Assembly: GCA_903909435.1 (NCBI GenBank)
Contig: CAIVVT010000050.1
Location: 62,001-126,000, forward strand
DNA: 64,000 bases
Origin: an uncultured Acidobacteriia bacterium
Lineage (GTDB): Bacteria > Acidobacteriota > Terriglobia > Bryobacterales > Bryobacteraceae
Reading direction: 5' to 3'
The notes below the pieces were generated by a model that made no database searches, was not told the DNA's origin, and saw only the letters and a list, made by a program, of their open reading frames with translations. Shown here one piece after another: positions 54,097 through 63,338 of this stretch. The position numbers and the translations under genes are program-made. How positions within the stretch are numbered: the first letter of the stretch is position 1; each line of letters starts with the position of its first letter.

Positions 54097-54993
54097 ATGG
54101 CACTCTTACATTCGGTGAGTTACTCGGGAACCTGGGGACACGAGTCCCTGCCCTTGGAAGATTTCGTGGATCGGGCCGCGGCGTTGGGCTACGACGGTGT
54201 CATGCTGATGGCCAAGCGCCCGCACCTGTCCGTTCTGGATTGGAACAGTGAGGCTCGGGCTCGCCTGCGCGAGAGGCTGCAGGCCTTGATGCTCCGGACG
54301 ATCTGCGTCGCTGGCTATACGAATTTCACGGCCGACATCGAGCACACCGAAGTCCCGACGCACGAAATTCAAATCGGGCATGTCACCGAGTTGATCCGCA
54401 TGGCGAGCGATTTAGGGGGTGAACTAGTGCGCGTGTTCACGGGGTACGAGAACTCCGCTTCGACGTACCTGGCTCAGTGGAGTCTGCTGGTGCGGGCGCT
54501 GCGCGAGTGCGCCCAGCGTGCGGCGGATTTCGGAGTCACGATTGCCGTCCAGAATCACCACGACATTGCGGCGCACTATGAGAGCCAGTTTGATCTGATC
54601 GAGGAAGTGGGCCATCCCAACTGTCGCGCCGCGTTCGACGCGTGGGCACCAGCACTGCACGGCTCAGATATGATCGCCGCCGCGCGAAAGATGGCCGGCA
54701 TTACCGTTCTCTCGACCATCGCCAACTACCAGATGCGTCCACGCTATAGACTCGCAACCAAGCTAACGAATTTCGAGCCCATTCTGCCGACAACGCGGGC
54801 TGTTCCCATCGACGAGGGCTTCATCGATTACCCGGCGTTCCTGAGCGCGATGGAGAGTAGCGGCTTTCACGGTGCGATCACGTACGAAATGTGCTCTCCC
54901 CTGAGGGGTGGTGGCTCGCTCGAAAACCTGGACAGATACGCGCGTAGGTGCGTCGAATTCCTGAAGGAGCGGAGTGAAACCTCAGCGGCTTAA
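54097..54993 (+). CDS. Sugar phosphate isomerase/epimerase-like TIM barrel (cytoplasmic)
   Basis: The 298-residue protein has no signal peptide, unlike the similar barrels at 40815 and 47237. Family elements are LGYDGVMLMAKRPHLS, GGELVRVFTGYEN, IAVQNHHDIAAHYES, AAFDAWAPALHG and ITYEMCSPLRGGG, with the metal-binding His, Asp and Glu residues of the xylose-isomerase-like fold. It probably isomerises or cleaves the imported compound inside the cell. It lies 84 bp after the UroD-like gene and 41 bp before the PhyH-like gene, on the same strand behind operator B. Confidence 0.88.
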   Translation: MALLHSVSYSGTWGHESLPLEDFVDRAAALGYDGVMLMAKRPHLSVLDWNSEARARLRERLQALMLRTICVAGYTNFTADIEHTEVPTHEIQIGHVTELIRMASDLGGELVRVFTGYENSASTYLAQWSLLVRALRECAQRAADFGVTIAVQNHHDIAAHYESQFDLIEEVGHPNCRAAFDAWAPALHGSDMIAAARKMAGITVLSTIANYQMRPRYRLATKLTNFEPILPTTRAVPIDEGFIDYPAFLSAMESSGFHGAITYEMCSPLRGGGSLENLDRYARRCVEFLKERSETSAA

Positions 54994-55034
54994 TCCGCTT
55001 TCCCGGGGCACAACAAGAAGATCGTTCAACGCTT

Positions 55035-55889
55035 ATGCAGCCATCGACCCAATCAGATGTGATCACGCCTGGAACGCCAGTGGACGAAATTGACCGTGAG
55101 TATGTGCTTTCTGCTGAGCAGATCGAGTTCTATCGGCAAAACGGCTACATTCACCTGAAGGCAGTACTTTCGGCGGGACTGCTGAATCGCCACCGCGCGG
55201 AAGTCGTATCGAAGGTGCAGGAGCTAAGTACAGAGACTTTGCCGCTCGCACAGCGCTCGACTTACGGCAAGGCCTTCCTACAGGTGATGAACCTGTGGCG
55301 CTCCAGCGAGGCGGTGCGCACTTTCGTGATGGGGAAGCGGCTGGCCCGAATTGCTTCAGAACTCGTGGGGTGCGACGGCATCCGGTTGTATCACGATCAG
55401 GCACTCTTCAAAGAGCCTGGCGGCGGAATTACTCCGTGGCACGCCGACCAGTACTACTGGCCGCTCAGCAACGAGCGGACCGTCACGGCATGGATCCCGC
55501 TCACCGCAGTGGGACTGCCCATGGGACCGCTATCGTTCTGTCCGGGCAGCCAGCGGATTCAAGAGGGCCGAGAACTGGCGATCAGCGACGACAGCGAGCA
55601 GACCTTGAAGCAGAAGCTTGCGGCCTACGGCACGGTCGAGGAGCCGTTCGATCTGGGCGACGTGAGTTTCCATGCCGGGTGGACCTTCCACCGTGCGGGG
55701 GCGAACCTTTCGCAGAGCATGCGCGAGGCGTTCACGATCATTTATATGGACCACGAAATGCGGCTGGCGGAGCCGCGGAACGCCAACCAGAAAACCGACA
55801 GGGAGCGCTGGTGCCCCCAGGTGCGAGTTGGTGAGATTGTGGCGTCTGAACTGAACCCATTGCTCTACATCGCCGACGGTTCCCGCTGA
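55035..55889 (+). CDS. Phytanoyl-CoA dioxygenase (PhyH) family protein
   Basis: The 284-residue protein has the Fe(II)/2-oxoglutarate facial triad: H136 and D138 in WHADQYYW, and the distal His at 219 in TFHRAGANLS, with R230 as the likely 2-oxoglutarate anchor. The LYHDQALFKEPGGG strand is typical of the bacterial PhyH group. It would hydroxylate a small molecule using oxygen and 2-oxoglutarate. The bacterial substrates are mostly unknown. It ends the run behind operator B. Confidence 0.92.
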   Translation: MQPSTQSDVITPGTPVDEIDREYVLSAEQIEFYRQNGYIHLKAVLSAGLLNRHRAEVVSKVQELSTETLPLAQRSTYGKAFLQVMNLWRSSEAVRTFVMGKRLARIASELVGCDGIRLYHDQALFKEPGGGITPWHADQYYWPLSNERTVTAWIPLTAVGLPMGPLSFCPGSQRIQEGRELAISDDSEQTLKQKLAAYGTVEEPFDLGDVSFHAGWTFHRAGANLSQSMREAFTIIYMDHEMRLAEPRNANQKTDRERWCPQVRVGEIVASELNPLLYIADGSR

Positions 55890-56556
55890 GTGCGTGTCCT
55901 TGCGTGGAGTGGGAGCTCAGTCGCCGCGACGAGTCCCGTCGTGTGCGGAAGTGATTCAATCCGACCGTCAGGCTAACTCTGGAGGGTCCGCGCGGCGCGG
56001 GAACGCCGTCCCGTGCAAACCGTCGAGTACTAACCCGCCGGGGCGCTAAAAGGTATTGACAGCATGGACTAGCCTATTGTATATATGTCTAGACCATGCT
56101 GGCTTAATGATTGCCAATCGGTGTAGGCCAATGGTATCGGCATTTCCGAGGGAACAAGGAGTCCAGTTCCAGTGAGTGCTTGGGATGCAGTCTGTGCGCA
56201 GGGACTACCGGACACTGGTCCGCGGGCATCGTTTGTTCGCCGTGTGGAGTTCCACCGCGGACGTGGCTTGCTTCTTCGGTTCCTTGACAGCGCACAGTTC
56301 GCCCAAGTTCCGCTTCGACTCCCTGTCGAGCGCACATCTTACGCACGCCTAAAGTTGCCGCGCGCGCGGACAGCGGCGCGCGTTCAGAAGAGCAACGGGT
56401 CCGGTTCTCGGACGTGTTTGAGATCCCATGGAACGATGAATGACTGGCGACTGGTCTGGCAAGTCGTTAAAGGGGTTGGATTGGGACGTGTTGGTTTTTG
56501 CCCGTTCATGGGTACTGTAATCAGGTTCGTAACTTCTTCCTAGCTTCAGGAGGCAT
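55890..56556 (+). other. 667-bp non-coding gap with a long leader before the TonB receptor
   Basis: The promoter described at 56056-56094 lies near the left end. From it to the receptor ATG is about 460 nt with no convincing gene; a 123-codon frame at 56172-56543 is Arg/Pro-rich and unlike protein. Such a long 5' leader could hold an RNA control element, but no named riboswitch fold is recognised. AGGAGG precedes the receptor start. Confidence 0.6.
56056..56094 (+). promoter_or_regulatory. Promoter with GTCTAGAC operator, site C (TonB receptor)
   Basis: TTGACA (56056-56061), then TATATA around 56080-56085, then GTCTAGAC at 56087-56094 inside ATATGTCTAGACCA, 31 nt after the -35 start. This is the best of the four promoters. 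Confidence 0.85.
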
Positions 56557-59500
56557 ATGACTACGAAACGCACCTGTCTGCTATTCACGCTGGCCATCTT
56601 CTTCGTTTCGATGGCGGTGGCGCAGACATTCCGCGGCCGTGTGGAAGGTATCGTGACCGACGAATCGAATGCTATCGTTGTTGATGGTACGGTCACGCTG
56701 ACCAACGTGAACACGGCCGTAGTGGTAACTCGCAAAACGAGTACTAGCGGCCTTTACGTCTTTGACGGCGTAGACCCTGGCACCTATTCGGTCACAGTGG
56801 AACGGACCGGGTTCACCAAGTTCGTCCAGGAGCACATCCTGGTCCAGTCTGGCGGCGACGTGACAGTGAATGCCGTGCTCAAACCCGGCAATATTACGAC
56901 CACCGTCACAGTCACGGAGACACCGGCGGCGGTGGAATTCAACTCGACCAACAAGGATCTCACCATCGACACGAAGATGGCTGAGGAGGTCCCGCGCCTC
57001 GACCGTAACCCATTCAAGCTGACGCTACTCGCGCCGTCGGCCATCAACACGCGCGGTGAGATGGAACCCTATCACTCCTGGTCGATGAACTCCGTGGACC
57101 TTGGCGGCGGAACTAATCTGAAGAACGACCTACTGGTAGACGGAAGTCCGATCGGCATGGGTCACAAGGGAAGCTATCCTCCGAACACGGACGCCGTGCA
57201 GGAAGTCGTCGTATCGCAGAACAGCGTCGATGCCGAAACTGGCCACAGCGCTGGCGGTGCGATTTCAATGACCACCAAGTCGGGCACCAACGAGTGGCAC
57301 GGCACTGCCTTCTATCTCGGGCGCTATCCCTGGATGAGCGCTGCAGCCAACCGCACGACGAACAGCTTCAACTCGCAACGCCAACACATGATGGGCGGCA
57401 CTTTGGGCAACGCCATCATCAAGAACAAGTTGTTCAACTTCTTCTCAATGGAGTATTGGAGGGTCGGCTATCCGAACAGCTACCTGACCACCGTCCCGAC
57501 CGCACTTGAAAAGGCTGGCGACTTCTCGCAGTCCCTGAACGTCGATGGCGGGCAGCGCACCATTTTCGATCCTTGGACGACGCAGTTGAATCCTACTACG
57601 GGAGCAGTGGCGGTGCAGGCATTCGCAGGCAACAAAATCCCACTGTCTCGTTTTGACACAGCGATCGCCAATATCCTGCCTCAATTCTGGGCTCCGAACA
57701 ACCCGGGCGACAACGTCACCGGCGTGAACAACTACAAGAAGGGGTTCATGGAGACCTATAACTACAAGAACTGGTCGGAGCGTGCCGACTATAACCTGAA
57801 CGACAAATTGAAATTCTTCGGACGAATCAGCAAGTACTACACGACGGATATCGCGGGTAACCCGACACCTGACGCCAATACAAAGCTATATGTACCCACC
57901 GGCACAGAGCGCGGTGCGTGGCAGGTCGCAGGTGACGCGGTCTGGTCCGTCAATTCACGTACGATTGTCGAGGTCCACGGCGACTGGCACGACGTGATTG
58001 ACGCGTATGTCTCGAAGCCTATCGGCAACGAAGGCTGGAGCGCTTTCTGGCCAAACAACGACTGGTACAAAACCTATACCAATGCCAATACTGGTGTGCC
58101 CCTGTACCTGCCGAGATTGCTCACGATCAATTCACAAAACTACTCCGGCTACGGCGGCAACGGCTTCTATTGGGACCAGCGGCCCAAGGGAGAGGCGATC
58201 AACGCCAAGATCTCGCAGCAGCGCGGTTCCCACTATTTGAAAGCGGGCCTGGAGTACCGCCGCAGCTATGGTAAGTCCTATGTGTCCAGTACGGCGGATT
58301 TCTGGTTTAACGCTTACGCCACTGCTAACACATTCAATAACCCGGACACATTGCATTATGGCGACGAGTGGGCCACGTTTATGTTGGGCGCTCTCGATAA
58401 CAGCTCAACTATGATCGGCGGCCCCGCTCCCGATCCGCATACGCAGTTCTACGGGATGTACTTCCAGGACGACTGGAAACTGAACAAGCGCATCACGCTG
58501 AACCTCGGCTTGCGCAATGATTACGAATCGCCGTGGTGGGACCCGGCCCACAACTTCTCGAAGGGTCTCAATCTGTCGTCCCCGATTCCAGAGATGGCCG
58601 CGAACCCCCCGGCGGTGCCTTCGGCCGTCAGCACGATCTCGGGCAGCAGTCCTTGGAAGTACACCGGCCAATGGCAGTGGACCACGTCGAGCAGTCCGGG
58701 CACCTGGAACGCTCCTAAACTGGCGCTCCAGCCCCGCGCCGGCATCGCAATCCGAATCGACGATAAGACCTCGCTTCGAATCGGCTTCGCGCGCTATACG
58801 ATTCCCACCGAGTTCAACTTGAGCGGATTCCCAGGATTCGAAACTGTCAGCTTCCTGGAGCCTCCGTACTTTGGCGTGACTCAATACCAGAGCCCGGCCC
58901 CGTTGCTGCAGGGGATCCCGCAGTCGACCTTCGCCAATCCATTCCCGGCGTCGAACCCGCTGTTGCCCATTTTAGGAAAAGCTGCGGGAGGCGCCGTGGG
59001 CCGCGGCCAGAACGGGGCTCTCCTGTGGTACAAACAGGACCTCCAGAAACCCTACAACGACAGGATCAACTTCTCGTTCCAGCGCCAGTTGCCGGGTCAG
59101 GTGGTCGTGATGGCATCGTTCTTCACGAACTTCGGCCACAACCAATACATCAACTCGTTGAACTTGGTAAACCCTCAGCTCAAGTTGCAGTATCAGAACA
59201 CTCTGAACCAGAGCGTTGCCAATCCCTTCTACCACTATCTGAATTCAACCATCATGCCGGGTCCGCTGTACAACCAGCAGACGGTCTCACTGAGTTCACT
59301 GCTGGTGCCATATCCGCAGTACGCCGGGCTGGCCGAATTCGGCCAGTGCTGCGCAGGTGAGCGTTACAACTCGCTCGAACTGAAGGCCCAGAAAGTGTTC
59401 AGCAAGGGCTACAACTTCCTCTTCTCGTATGTCTACATCCGGGAGAAGACCCAAATCTACTTCAACGATCAGGACGTCTATGACCACCACCTCGTCTGGC

Positions 59501-60099
59501 AGGACAGCGACCAGCCGCACCACCGCATCAGCGCTGCCAGCACCTACGAACTCCCGATCGGCCGGGGTCGAACCTATCTCAACAAGATCCCGCGCGCTGC
59601 CGACTTCCTGGTTGGCGGCTGGAAGATCGTCGGTGTGATGACGTACACCAGCGGAGACTACCCACGTTTTAACAACGGCTATCCGCCCTCTACCAGCGCG
59701 GGCATGCTCGTGACGGGGAACCCGTGTATTTCCAATCCGACTCCTGGAAAGTGGTTCAATACCAGCGCTTTCTCGCTTTTACCATCGAACACTTATCAGT
59801 TGCGCACCAATCCACTGCAGTTTCCCTGTCTTGTTGGCCCGGGTTTCTTCGACCTGGACGGTACACTGTCGAAGACCTTCAACTTGACCGAGAAGGTGAA
59901 GGTGGAATTCAAAGTCGTCGCCTATAACGCTACCAACAGGTTGAACCGCGGCGATCCGAACACCGACATCTACTCTTCCCAATTCGGCCAGGCTCTCTAC
60001 CAGGGCTCGCCGGGCGGGACCTTCGGACAACAGGCGGCCACCTACGGGCAAGGCAACAGTGGACGCCAAAGTGAGTTGGGCCTGAAGTTCATCTTCTGA
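56557..60099 (+). CDS. Oar-like TonB-dependent receptor with carboxypeptidase-regulatory domain
   Basis: The 1180-residue protein has a signal peptide (CLLFTLAIFFVSMAVAQ), an N-terminal carboxypeptidase-regulatory-like beta-sandwich (about 23-105: GRVEGIVTDESNAIV, SGLYVFDGVDPGTYSVTV), a plug domain (about 125-240, NDLLVDGSPI, SGGAISMTTKSGTNEWHG-type end) and a long outer membrane beta-barrel ending in Phe (LGLKFIF). Receptors of this Acidobacterial type import oligosaccharides or other large ligands. AGGAGG lies just before the ATG. Operator C is about 460 nt upstream. No SusD-like partner gene is present. Confidence 0.93.
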   Translation: MTTKRTCLLFTLAIFFVSMAVAQTFRGRVEGIVTDESNAIVVDGTVTLTNVNTAVVVTRKTSTSGLYVFDGVDPGTYSVTVERTGFTKFVQEHILVQSGGDVTVNAVLKPGNITTTVTVTETPAAVEFNSTNKDLTIDTKMAEEVPRLDRNPFKLTLLAPSAINTRGEMEPYHSWSMNSVDLGGGTNLKNDLLVDGSPIGMGHKGSYPPNTDAVQEVVVSQNSVDAETGHSAGGAISMTTKSGTNEWHGTAFYLGRYPWMSAAANRTTNSFNSQRQHMMGGTLGNAIIKNKLFNFFSMEYWRVGYPNSYLTTVPTALEKAGDFSQSLNVDGGQRTIFDPWTTQLNPTTGAVAVQAFAGNKIPLSRFDTAIANILPQFWAPNNPGDNVTGVNNYKKGFMETYNYKNWSERADYNLNDKLKFFGRISKYYTTDIAGNPTPDANTKLYVPTGTERGAWQVAGDAVWSVNSRTIVEVHGDWHDVIDAYVSKPIGNEGWSAFWPNNDWYKTYTNANTGVPLYLPRLLTINSQNYSGYGGNGFYWDQRPKGEAINAKISQQRGSHYLKAGLEYRRSYGKSYVSSTADFWFNAYATANTFNNPDTLHYGDEWATFMLGALDNSSTMIGGPAPDPHTQFYGMYFQDDWKLNKRITLNLGLRNDYESPWWDPAHNFSKGLNLSSPIPEMAANPPAVPSAVSTISGSSPWKYTGQWQWTTSSSPGTWNAPKLALQPRAGIAIRIDDKTSLRIGFARYTIPTEFNLSGFPGFETVSFLEPPYFGVTQYQSPAPLLQGIPQSTFANPFPASNPLLPILGKAAGGAVGRGQNGALLWYKQDLQKPYNDRINFSFQRQLPGQVVVMASFFTNFGHNQYINSLNLVNPQLKLQYQNTLNQSVANPFYHYLNSTIMPGPLYNQQTVSLSSLLVPYPQYAGLAEFGQCCAGERYNSLELKAQKVFSKGYNFLFSYVYIREKTQIYFNDQDVYDHHLVWQDSDQPHHRISAASTYELPIGRGRTYLNKIPRAADFLVGGWKIVGVMTYTSGDYPRFNNGYPPSTSAGMLVTGNPCISNPTPGKWFNTSAFSLLPSNTYQLRTNPLQFPCLVGPGFFDLDGTLSKTFNLTEKVKVEFKVVAYNATNRLNRGDPNTDIYSSQFGQALYQGSPGGTFGQQAATYGQGNSGRQSELGLKFIF

Positions 60100-60101
60100 G
60101 G

Positions 60102-60200
60102 CCCAATTTTCACCAGCCTGATGACGCGCTCGACACCTGGCGGTCCAACGACTACCGGGTGTCGGCGCGGGTGGCGGACCGCCTGTTCGGAGTCGCGTAG
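60102..60200 (+). pseudogene. Possible coding remnant after the TonB receptor gene
   Basis: A protein-like stretch with no start, ending LDTWRSNDYRVSARVADRLF and then GVA before TAG at 60198-60200, follows the receptor stop in another frame. It could be the tail of a gene lost by deletion, or chance. The rest of the gap to 60296 shows nothing else. Confidence 0.2.
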
Positions 60201-60296
60201 ACTGCTTGTAGAGCGTGCCGAGTTGCCTTTCTATCCCATTTCCTCCCAGTCCGTTTGCTCAACCCGGTCGTCTGCGCGATTGGAGCCGGGTTCGCG

Positions 60297-61310
60297 ATGA
60301 AACCGATCCTCAGAGAAATCCAAGCAATGACTCACCACAAATCAGCGATGGCCCTATGCTTATGTATCGCCTCCTCTACGTTTGCCGCTGACCCGGTTGA
60401 GTTAAAGCAAGGCCCAAATCAAATAGAAGTGATGATTGGTGCGCGGCTGTTCACCACCTATCATTTCTCCGCCGACACCACGAAGCCGTACTTGATGCCA
60501 CTGCAGTCGCCCTCGGGTGTGGTTGTGACAAGGGGCTTCCCAGTCGCTAACGATGTCACCGGCGCGAACACACGCGACAAGTCTTTTGAGCCCCATCAGC
60601 GTCCCTTGTACTTTGGTCACGGCAACGTCGACGGACTGGACTATTGGGGCGAGGAGGCCTTCGACAGGTACTTCACGGACCACGGGCGCCAAGGCTACGG
60701 GCATACGAGATTGAAGGGAATTGAGGAGGTAGCCCAGGGTGAGAATCAGGCCAGGATTCGGGCTCGTTTCCGGCTACTCGATCCCAAGGAGCGCGAGATC
60801 GCGGAGCACACTCAAGCGTTTACGTTTCGCGGCGACGAACGCACACGGACCATCGATTGCGAGTTCGTACTCTATGCCACAGCGGGCCCGTTGGTTTTGG
60901 GAGACGTCAAGGAGGGGACTTTCGGGATTCGACTGAATTCCGAATTGAGTGCACCTCACGATCAGATGCTGAATTCGCTAGGCAGTCGCGGGGAGCGCGC
61001 GATTTGGGGCAAGCGTGCAGACTGGGTCAACTACACGGGAGTCGTGGGTGGCAAACCGGTGGGAATCGTCATATTCGACGCCCCTTCGAGTTTTCATCAT
61101 CCGACCCATTGGATGGCGCGTGCTTACGGTCTGTTTGCCGCAAATCCTTTCGGCTTGCGCGCCTTCAGCGGCGACAAGGACCAGGATGGGAGTTGGACCG
61201 TGCCAGAGGGCCAGTCGATCGTCTTTCGCTACCGGGTTGTGATCTACGACGGCGAATTCACACCCGTTCAACTTGCGGAGATGTACAGCCGCTACGCATC
61301 GGAGAATTAG
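60297..61310 (+). CDS. DUF6807 (PmoA-family) exported protein
   Basis: The 337-residue product from ATG 60297 (GGAG upstream) begins with a signal peptide around SAMALCLCIASSTFAA; ATG 60327 is an alternative. The body matches DUF6807: PYLMPLQSPSGVVVTRGFP, the HQRPLYFGHGNVDGLDYW block, and SFHHPTHWMARAYGLFAANPF. Despite the family name PmoA it has nothing to do with methane oxidation. Such proteins accompany Gfo/Idh/MocA and sugar catabolic genes in Acidobacteria, Planctomycetes and Verrucomicrobia, and their biochemical role is unknown. It lies between the TonB receptor and the PyrD-like gene. Confidence 0.85.
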   Translation: MKPILREIQAMTHHKSAMALCLCIASSTFAADPVELKQGPNQIEVMIGARLFTTYHFSADTTKPYLMPLQSPSGVVVTRGFPVANDVTGANTRDKSFEPHQRPLYFGHGNVDGLDYWGEEAFDRYFTDHGRQGYGHTRLKGIEEVAQGENQARIRARFRLLDPKEREIAEHTQAFTFRGDERTRTIDCEFVLYATAGPLVLGDVKEGTFGIRLNSELSAPHDQMLNSLGSRGERAIWGKRADWVNYTGVVGGKPVGIVIFDAPSSFHHPTHWMARAYGLFAANPFGLRAFSGDKDQDGSWTVPEGQSIVFRYRVVIYDGEFTPVQLAEMYSRYASEN

Positions 61311-61355
61311 GCGGAGATTCTGGCAACTTCGGCCAGAAGGAGTCACACCGGTCCA

Positions 61356-62477
61356 ATGGGGATCTACACCCGCATTCTGCGGCCACTGGCATTTCGTTGC
61401 GATGCGGAACGGCTTCACAACCTGGCGATCAGCGCGGCCGAGAGAGCGAGCGCATCAACTGCGCTCTGCGCGAGCTTGACCGGACACTATGTGCGCGACT
61501 ACGAGCGGCTTCAATGCACAGTGGCCGGACTCCGCTTCCGAAACCCGCTGGGCATGGCCGCAGGCTACGACAAGAACGGTAGAGGAGTGCCGCTTTGGAC
61601 CGCGCTAGGGTTCGGCCACATCGAAATCGGGTCGATTTCGGCCGAGCCTTCGGCTGGCAATCCCCGGCCCCGATTGTGGCGTGTCCCTGAGGAGCGTGGG
61701 CTCATCGTCAACTACGGGCTACCCAACCACGGGGCGGAGTGCGTAGCCAGACGCCTGGCAGAGGCTCGCATTTCCGTGCCTCTGGGTATCAACATCGTCA
61801 ACACAAACCACGGGCCGCAGTCGCCGCCAGCGAGCGACGATGCGATTGTCGATGACTACATACGGTCCATCCGCCGCCTGGACGCAGAGGCCGGGTATTT
61901 CATGCTCAACTTGAGTTGCCCCAACACGGCTGACGGGCGAGCGTTTGCCTCTGACGCTGCGCGCCTGCGCCTACTGTTGGTAGCGGTCCGCTCAGCCGCC
62001 CCGGTTAAGCCCGTTTTTCTGAAAGTGGCCCCGTTCGGGGACCTGCGCACTCTAGATAAGTTCCTTGAGCAGGTGGACGGTGTGCCCATCGTGCGCGGAT
62101 TCGGCGTGAACTTGCCGCCGGGCAAACCGTTGCCGCTCGCCGTACCCGCTGCCCGGCTCAGCGCCATGCCCGGAGCGGTTTCAGGCCGGCCCTGTCAGGA
62201 GATTATGGACCGTGCCGGCGCGGAACTTTACCGGCGCATGGACCGCAAACGTTACGTCCTGATCGGCACAGGCGGGGTGTCCGACGCGGCTGCTGCCTAC
62301 CGCAAGATCCGTCTGGGCGCGTCGCTGGTTCAGATGCTCACCGCATTGGTTTACGAGGGACCCGGAATCGTACGGAGCATCACCGCCGGCCTGGAGGAAT
62401 TGCTGGAACGCGATGGGTTCGCCAACGTGGCAGACGCGGTTGGCGTTGACGTCGCGCTCGCTGGAGGGAGGTTCTAG
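61356..62477 (+). CDS. Dihydroorotate dehydrogenase-like flavoprotein with class 2 layout but Cys at the catalytic base
   Basis: The 373-residue protein has class 2 DHODH features: an N-terminal region starting YTRILRPLAFRCDAERLHNLA, the FMN-binding AAGYDKNG, GNPRPRLWRVPEE, and VNYGLPNHG at the position of the class 2 NRMGFNN loop. The catalytic-base motif is NLSCPNT with C188, whereas class 2 enzymes have Ser there (NxSSPNT) and class 1 enzymes have Cys. It may be a quinone-linked DHODH variant or a flavoenzyme recruited to the GTCTAGAC-controlled pathway. No pyrimidine gene is near. It is convergent with the gntR gene. Confidence 0.82.
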   Translation: MGIYTRILRPLAFRCDAERLHNLAISAAERASASTALCASLTGHYVRDYERLQCTVAGLRFRNPLGMAAGYDKNGRGVPLWTALGFGHIEIGSISAEPSAGNPRPRLWRVPEERGLIVNYGLPNHGAECVARRLAEARISVPLGINIVNTNHGPQSPPASDDAIVDDYIRSIRRLDAEAGYFMLNLSCPNTADGRAFASDAARLRLLLVAVRSAAPVKPVFLKVAPFGDLRTLDKFLEQVDGVPIVRGFGVNLPPGKPLPLAVPAARLSAMPGAVSGRPCQEIMDRAGAELYRRMDRKRYVLIGTGGVSDAAAAYRKIRLGASLVQMLTALVYEGPGIVRSITAGLEELLERDGFANVADAVGVDVALAGGRF

Positions 62478-62500
62478 ACATGCGCGTCCCGGGCCGGGAG

Positions 62501-63283
62501 TCAAACCGAGTTGCTGCGGACCGAATGCACGATCGCCGTGTACATGTCTCCGCGATAGGTTGTAGTGGCCAGTTCCACCGGCGTCTCGTTGTCGCCAAAC
62601 GTCCTGCGATCGACCGTCAAGACTGGCTCCCCGGACTGCATTCCCAGCAGTTGCTTTTGCTCTCGAGTCGGCCGGGCGGCAGAAATGTACTCGCTGCAAT
62701 GCGTCAGCGCTACGCCGTAGTTCTCTTCGAGTATGCTGTAGATCGATTGAGCTGCGAGGTCGAATCGGTCCAGATGAGGGCAGACCTGCTGGGGAATGTG
62801 GATCAGTTCCACCGCTACCGGCACGTTATCGGCCAGGCGCAGTCGCTCGATTTCGTAAATCTGCTCGGTGTCAGACAGATTGAAGAACTCGACGTCGAGG
62901 CTGCTTTGCGGAACCAAACGGCAGACCAGCAGCCGCGAAGAAGGGGTCAGTCCGCGAGAACGTATCTCCTCAGTGAAACTGCGCATTTCCTGCTGTTTTT
63001 TCTGCAAGCGCTGCGGCGCTACGAACGTTCCGCGGCCCCGGTGCGACTCGATCAGGCCTTCCCGCTCCAACGTTTCGTATGCCTGTCTCAGTGTCATCCG
63101 GCTGATGCCGAATTGCTCGCACAGCGCCCGCTCGGGCGGAAGCGCCGTGCCGGCCGGAAACACCCCGCTCCGCAGCAAGTTGCGCATCGCATCGGCGATC
63201 TGGGCATAAACCGGAACCGGGCTGGACTTTTCGATACGAATCGACGTAAACCCCTGTGTGCCTGGGGGGGCAGCTGACTTCAT
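62501..63283 (-). CDS. GntR/HutC-family regulator with UTRA ligand domain
   Basis: The 260-residue protein has an N-terminal winged helix (about 24-90: VPVYAQIADAMRNLL, LCEQFGISRMTLRQAYETLE, HRGRGTFVA) and a C-terminal UTRA effector domain (about 108-250: EIRSRGLTPSS, YEIERLRLADNVPVAVEL, LTVDRRTFGDNETPVEL). HutC-type members such as DasR and NagR bind TGGTCTAGACCA-type palindromes and respond to sugar phosphates or related compounds. Four GTCTAGAC sites in this window, one in its own promoter, are the predicted targets, so it is inferred to be the autoregulated local repressor. Confidence 0.95.
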   Translation of the reverse strand: MKSAAPPGTQGFTSIRIEKSSPVPVYAQIADAMRNLLRSGVFPAGTALPPERALCEQFGISRMTLRQAYETLEREGLIESHRGRGTFVAPQRLQKKQQEMRSFTEEIRSRGLTPSSRLLVCRLVPQSSLDVEFFNLSDTEQIYEIERLRLADNVPVAVELIHIPQQVCPHLDRFDLAAQSIYSILEENYGVALTHCSEYISAARPTREQKQLLGMQSGEPVLTVDRRTFGDNETPVELATTTYRGDMYTAIVHSVRSNSV

Positions 63284-63311
63284 ATGATCCAGTTTAAGCC
63301 TCCTCGCTATC

Positions 63312-63326
63312 GGAATAGTCTATTCC
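63312..63326. promoter_or_regulatory. Second palindrome in the gntR leader
   Basis: GGAATAG, T, CTATTCC is a perfect 7-bp dyad between the gntR start and operator D. It lies in the expected 5' untranslated region of gntR and upstream of the RhaT gene on the other strand. It differs from GTCTAGAC, so it could be a site for a second regulator. Confidence 0.4.
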
Positions 63327-63338
63327 TTTTGATCATTG

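Noticed and set aside
56172-56543. 123-codon frame in the TonB receptor leader
   Set aside because: Arg/Pro-rich, no ribosome site and no family resemblance; more likely a leader or untranslated DNA.
62471-62479. TTCTAGACA near the end of the PyrD-like gene as a fifth operator
   Set aside because: The first base of the palindrome differs, no -35 box lies 30 nt away, and it sits at a gene end facing a convergent gene.
62480-63277. 265-codon plus-strand frame over the regulator gene
   Set aside because: It is the antisense shadow of the GntR/UTRA gene, which has clear domains and a promoter.
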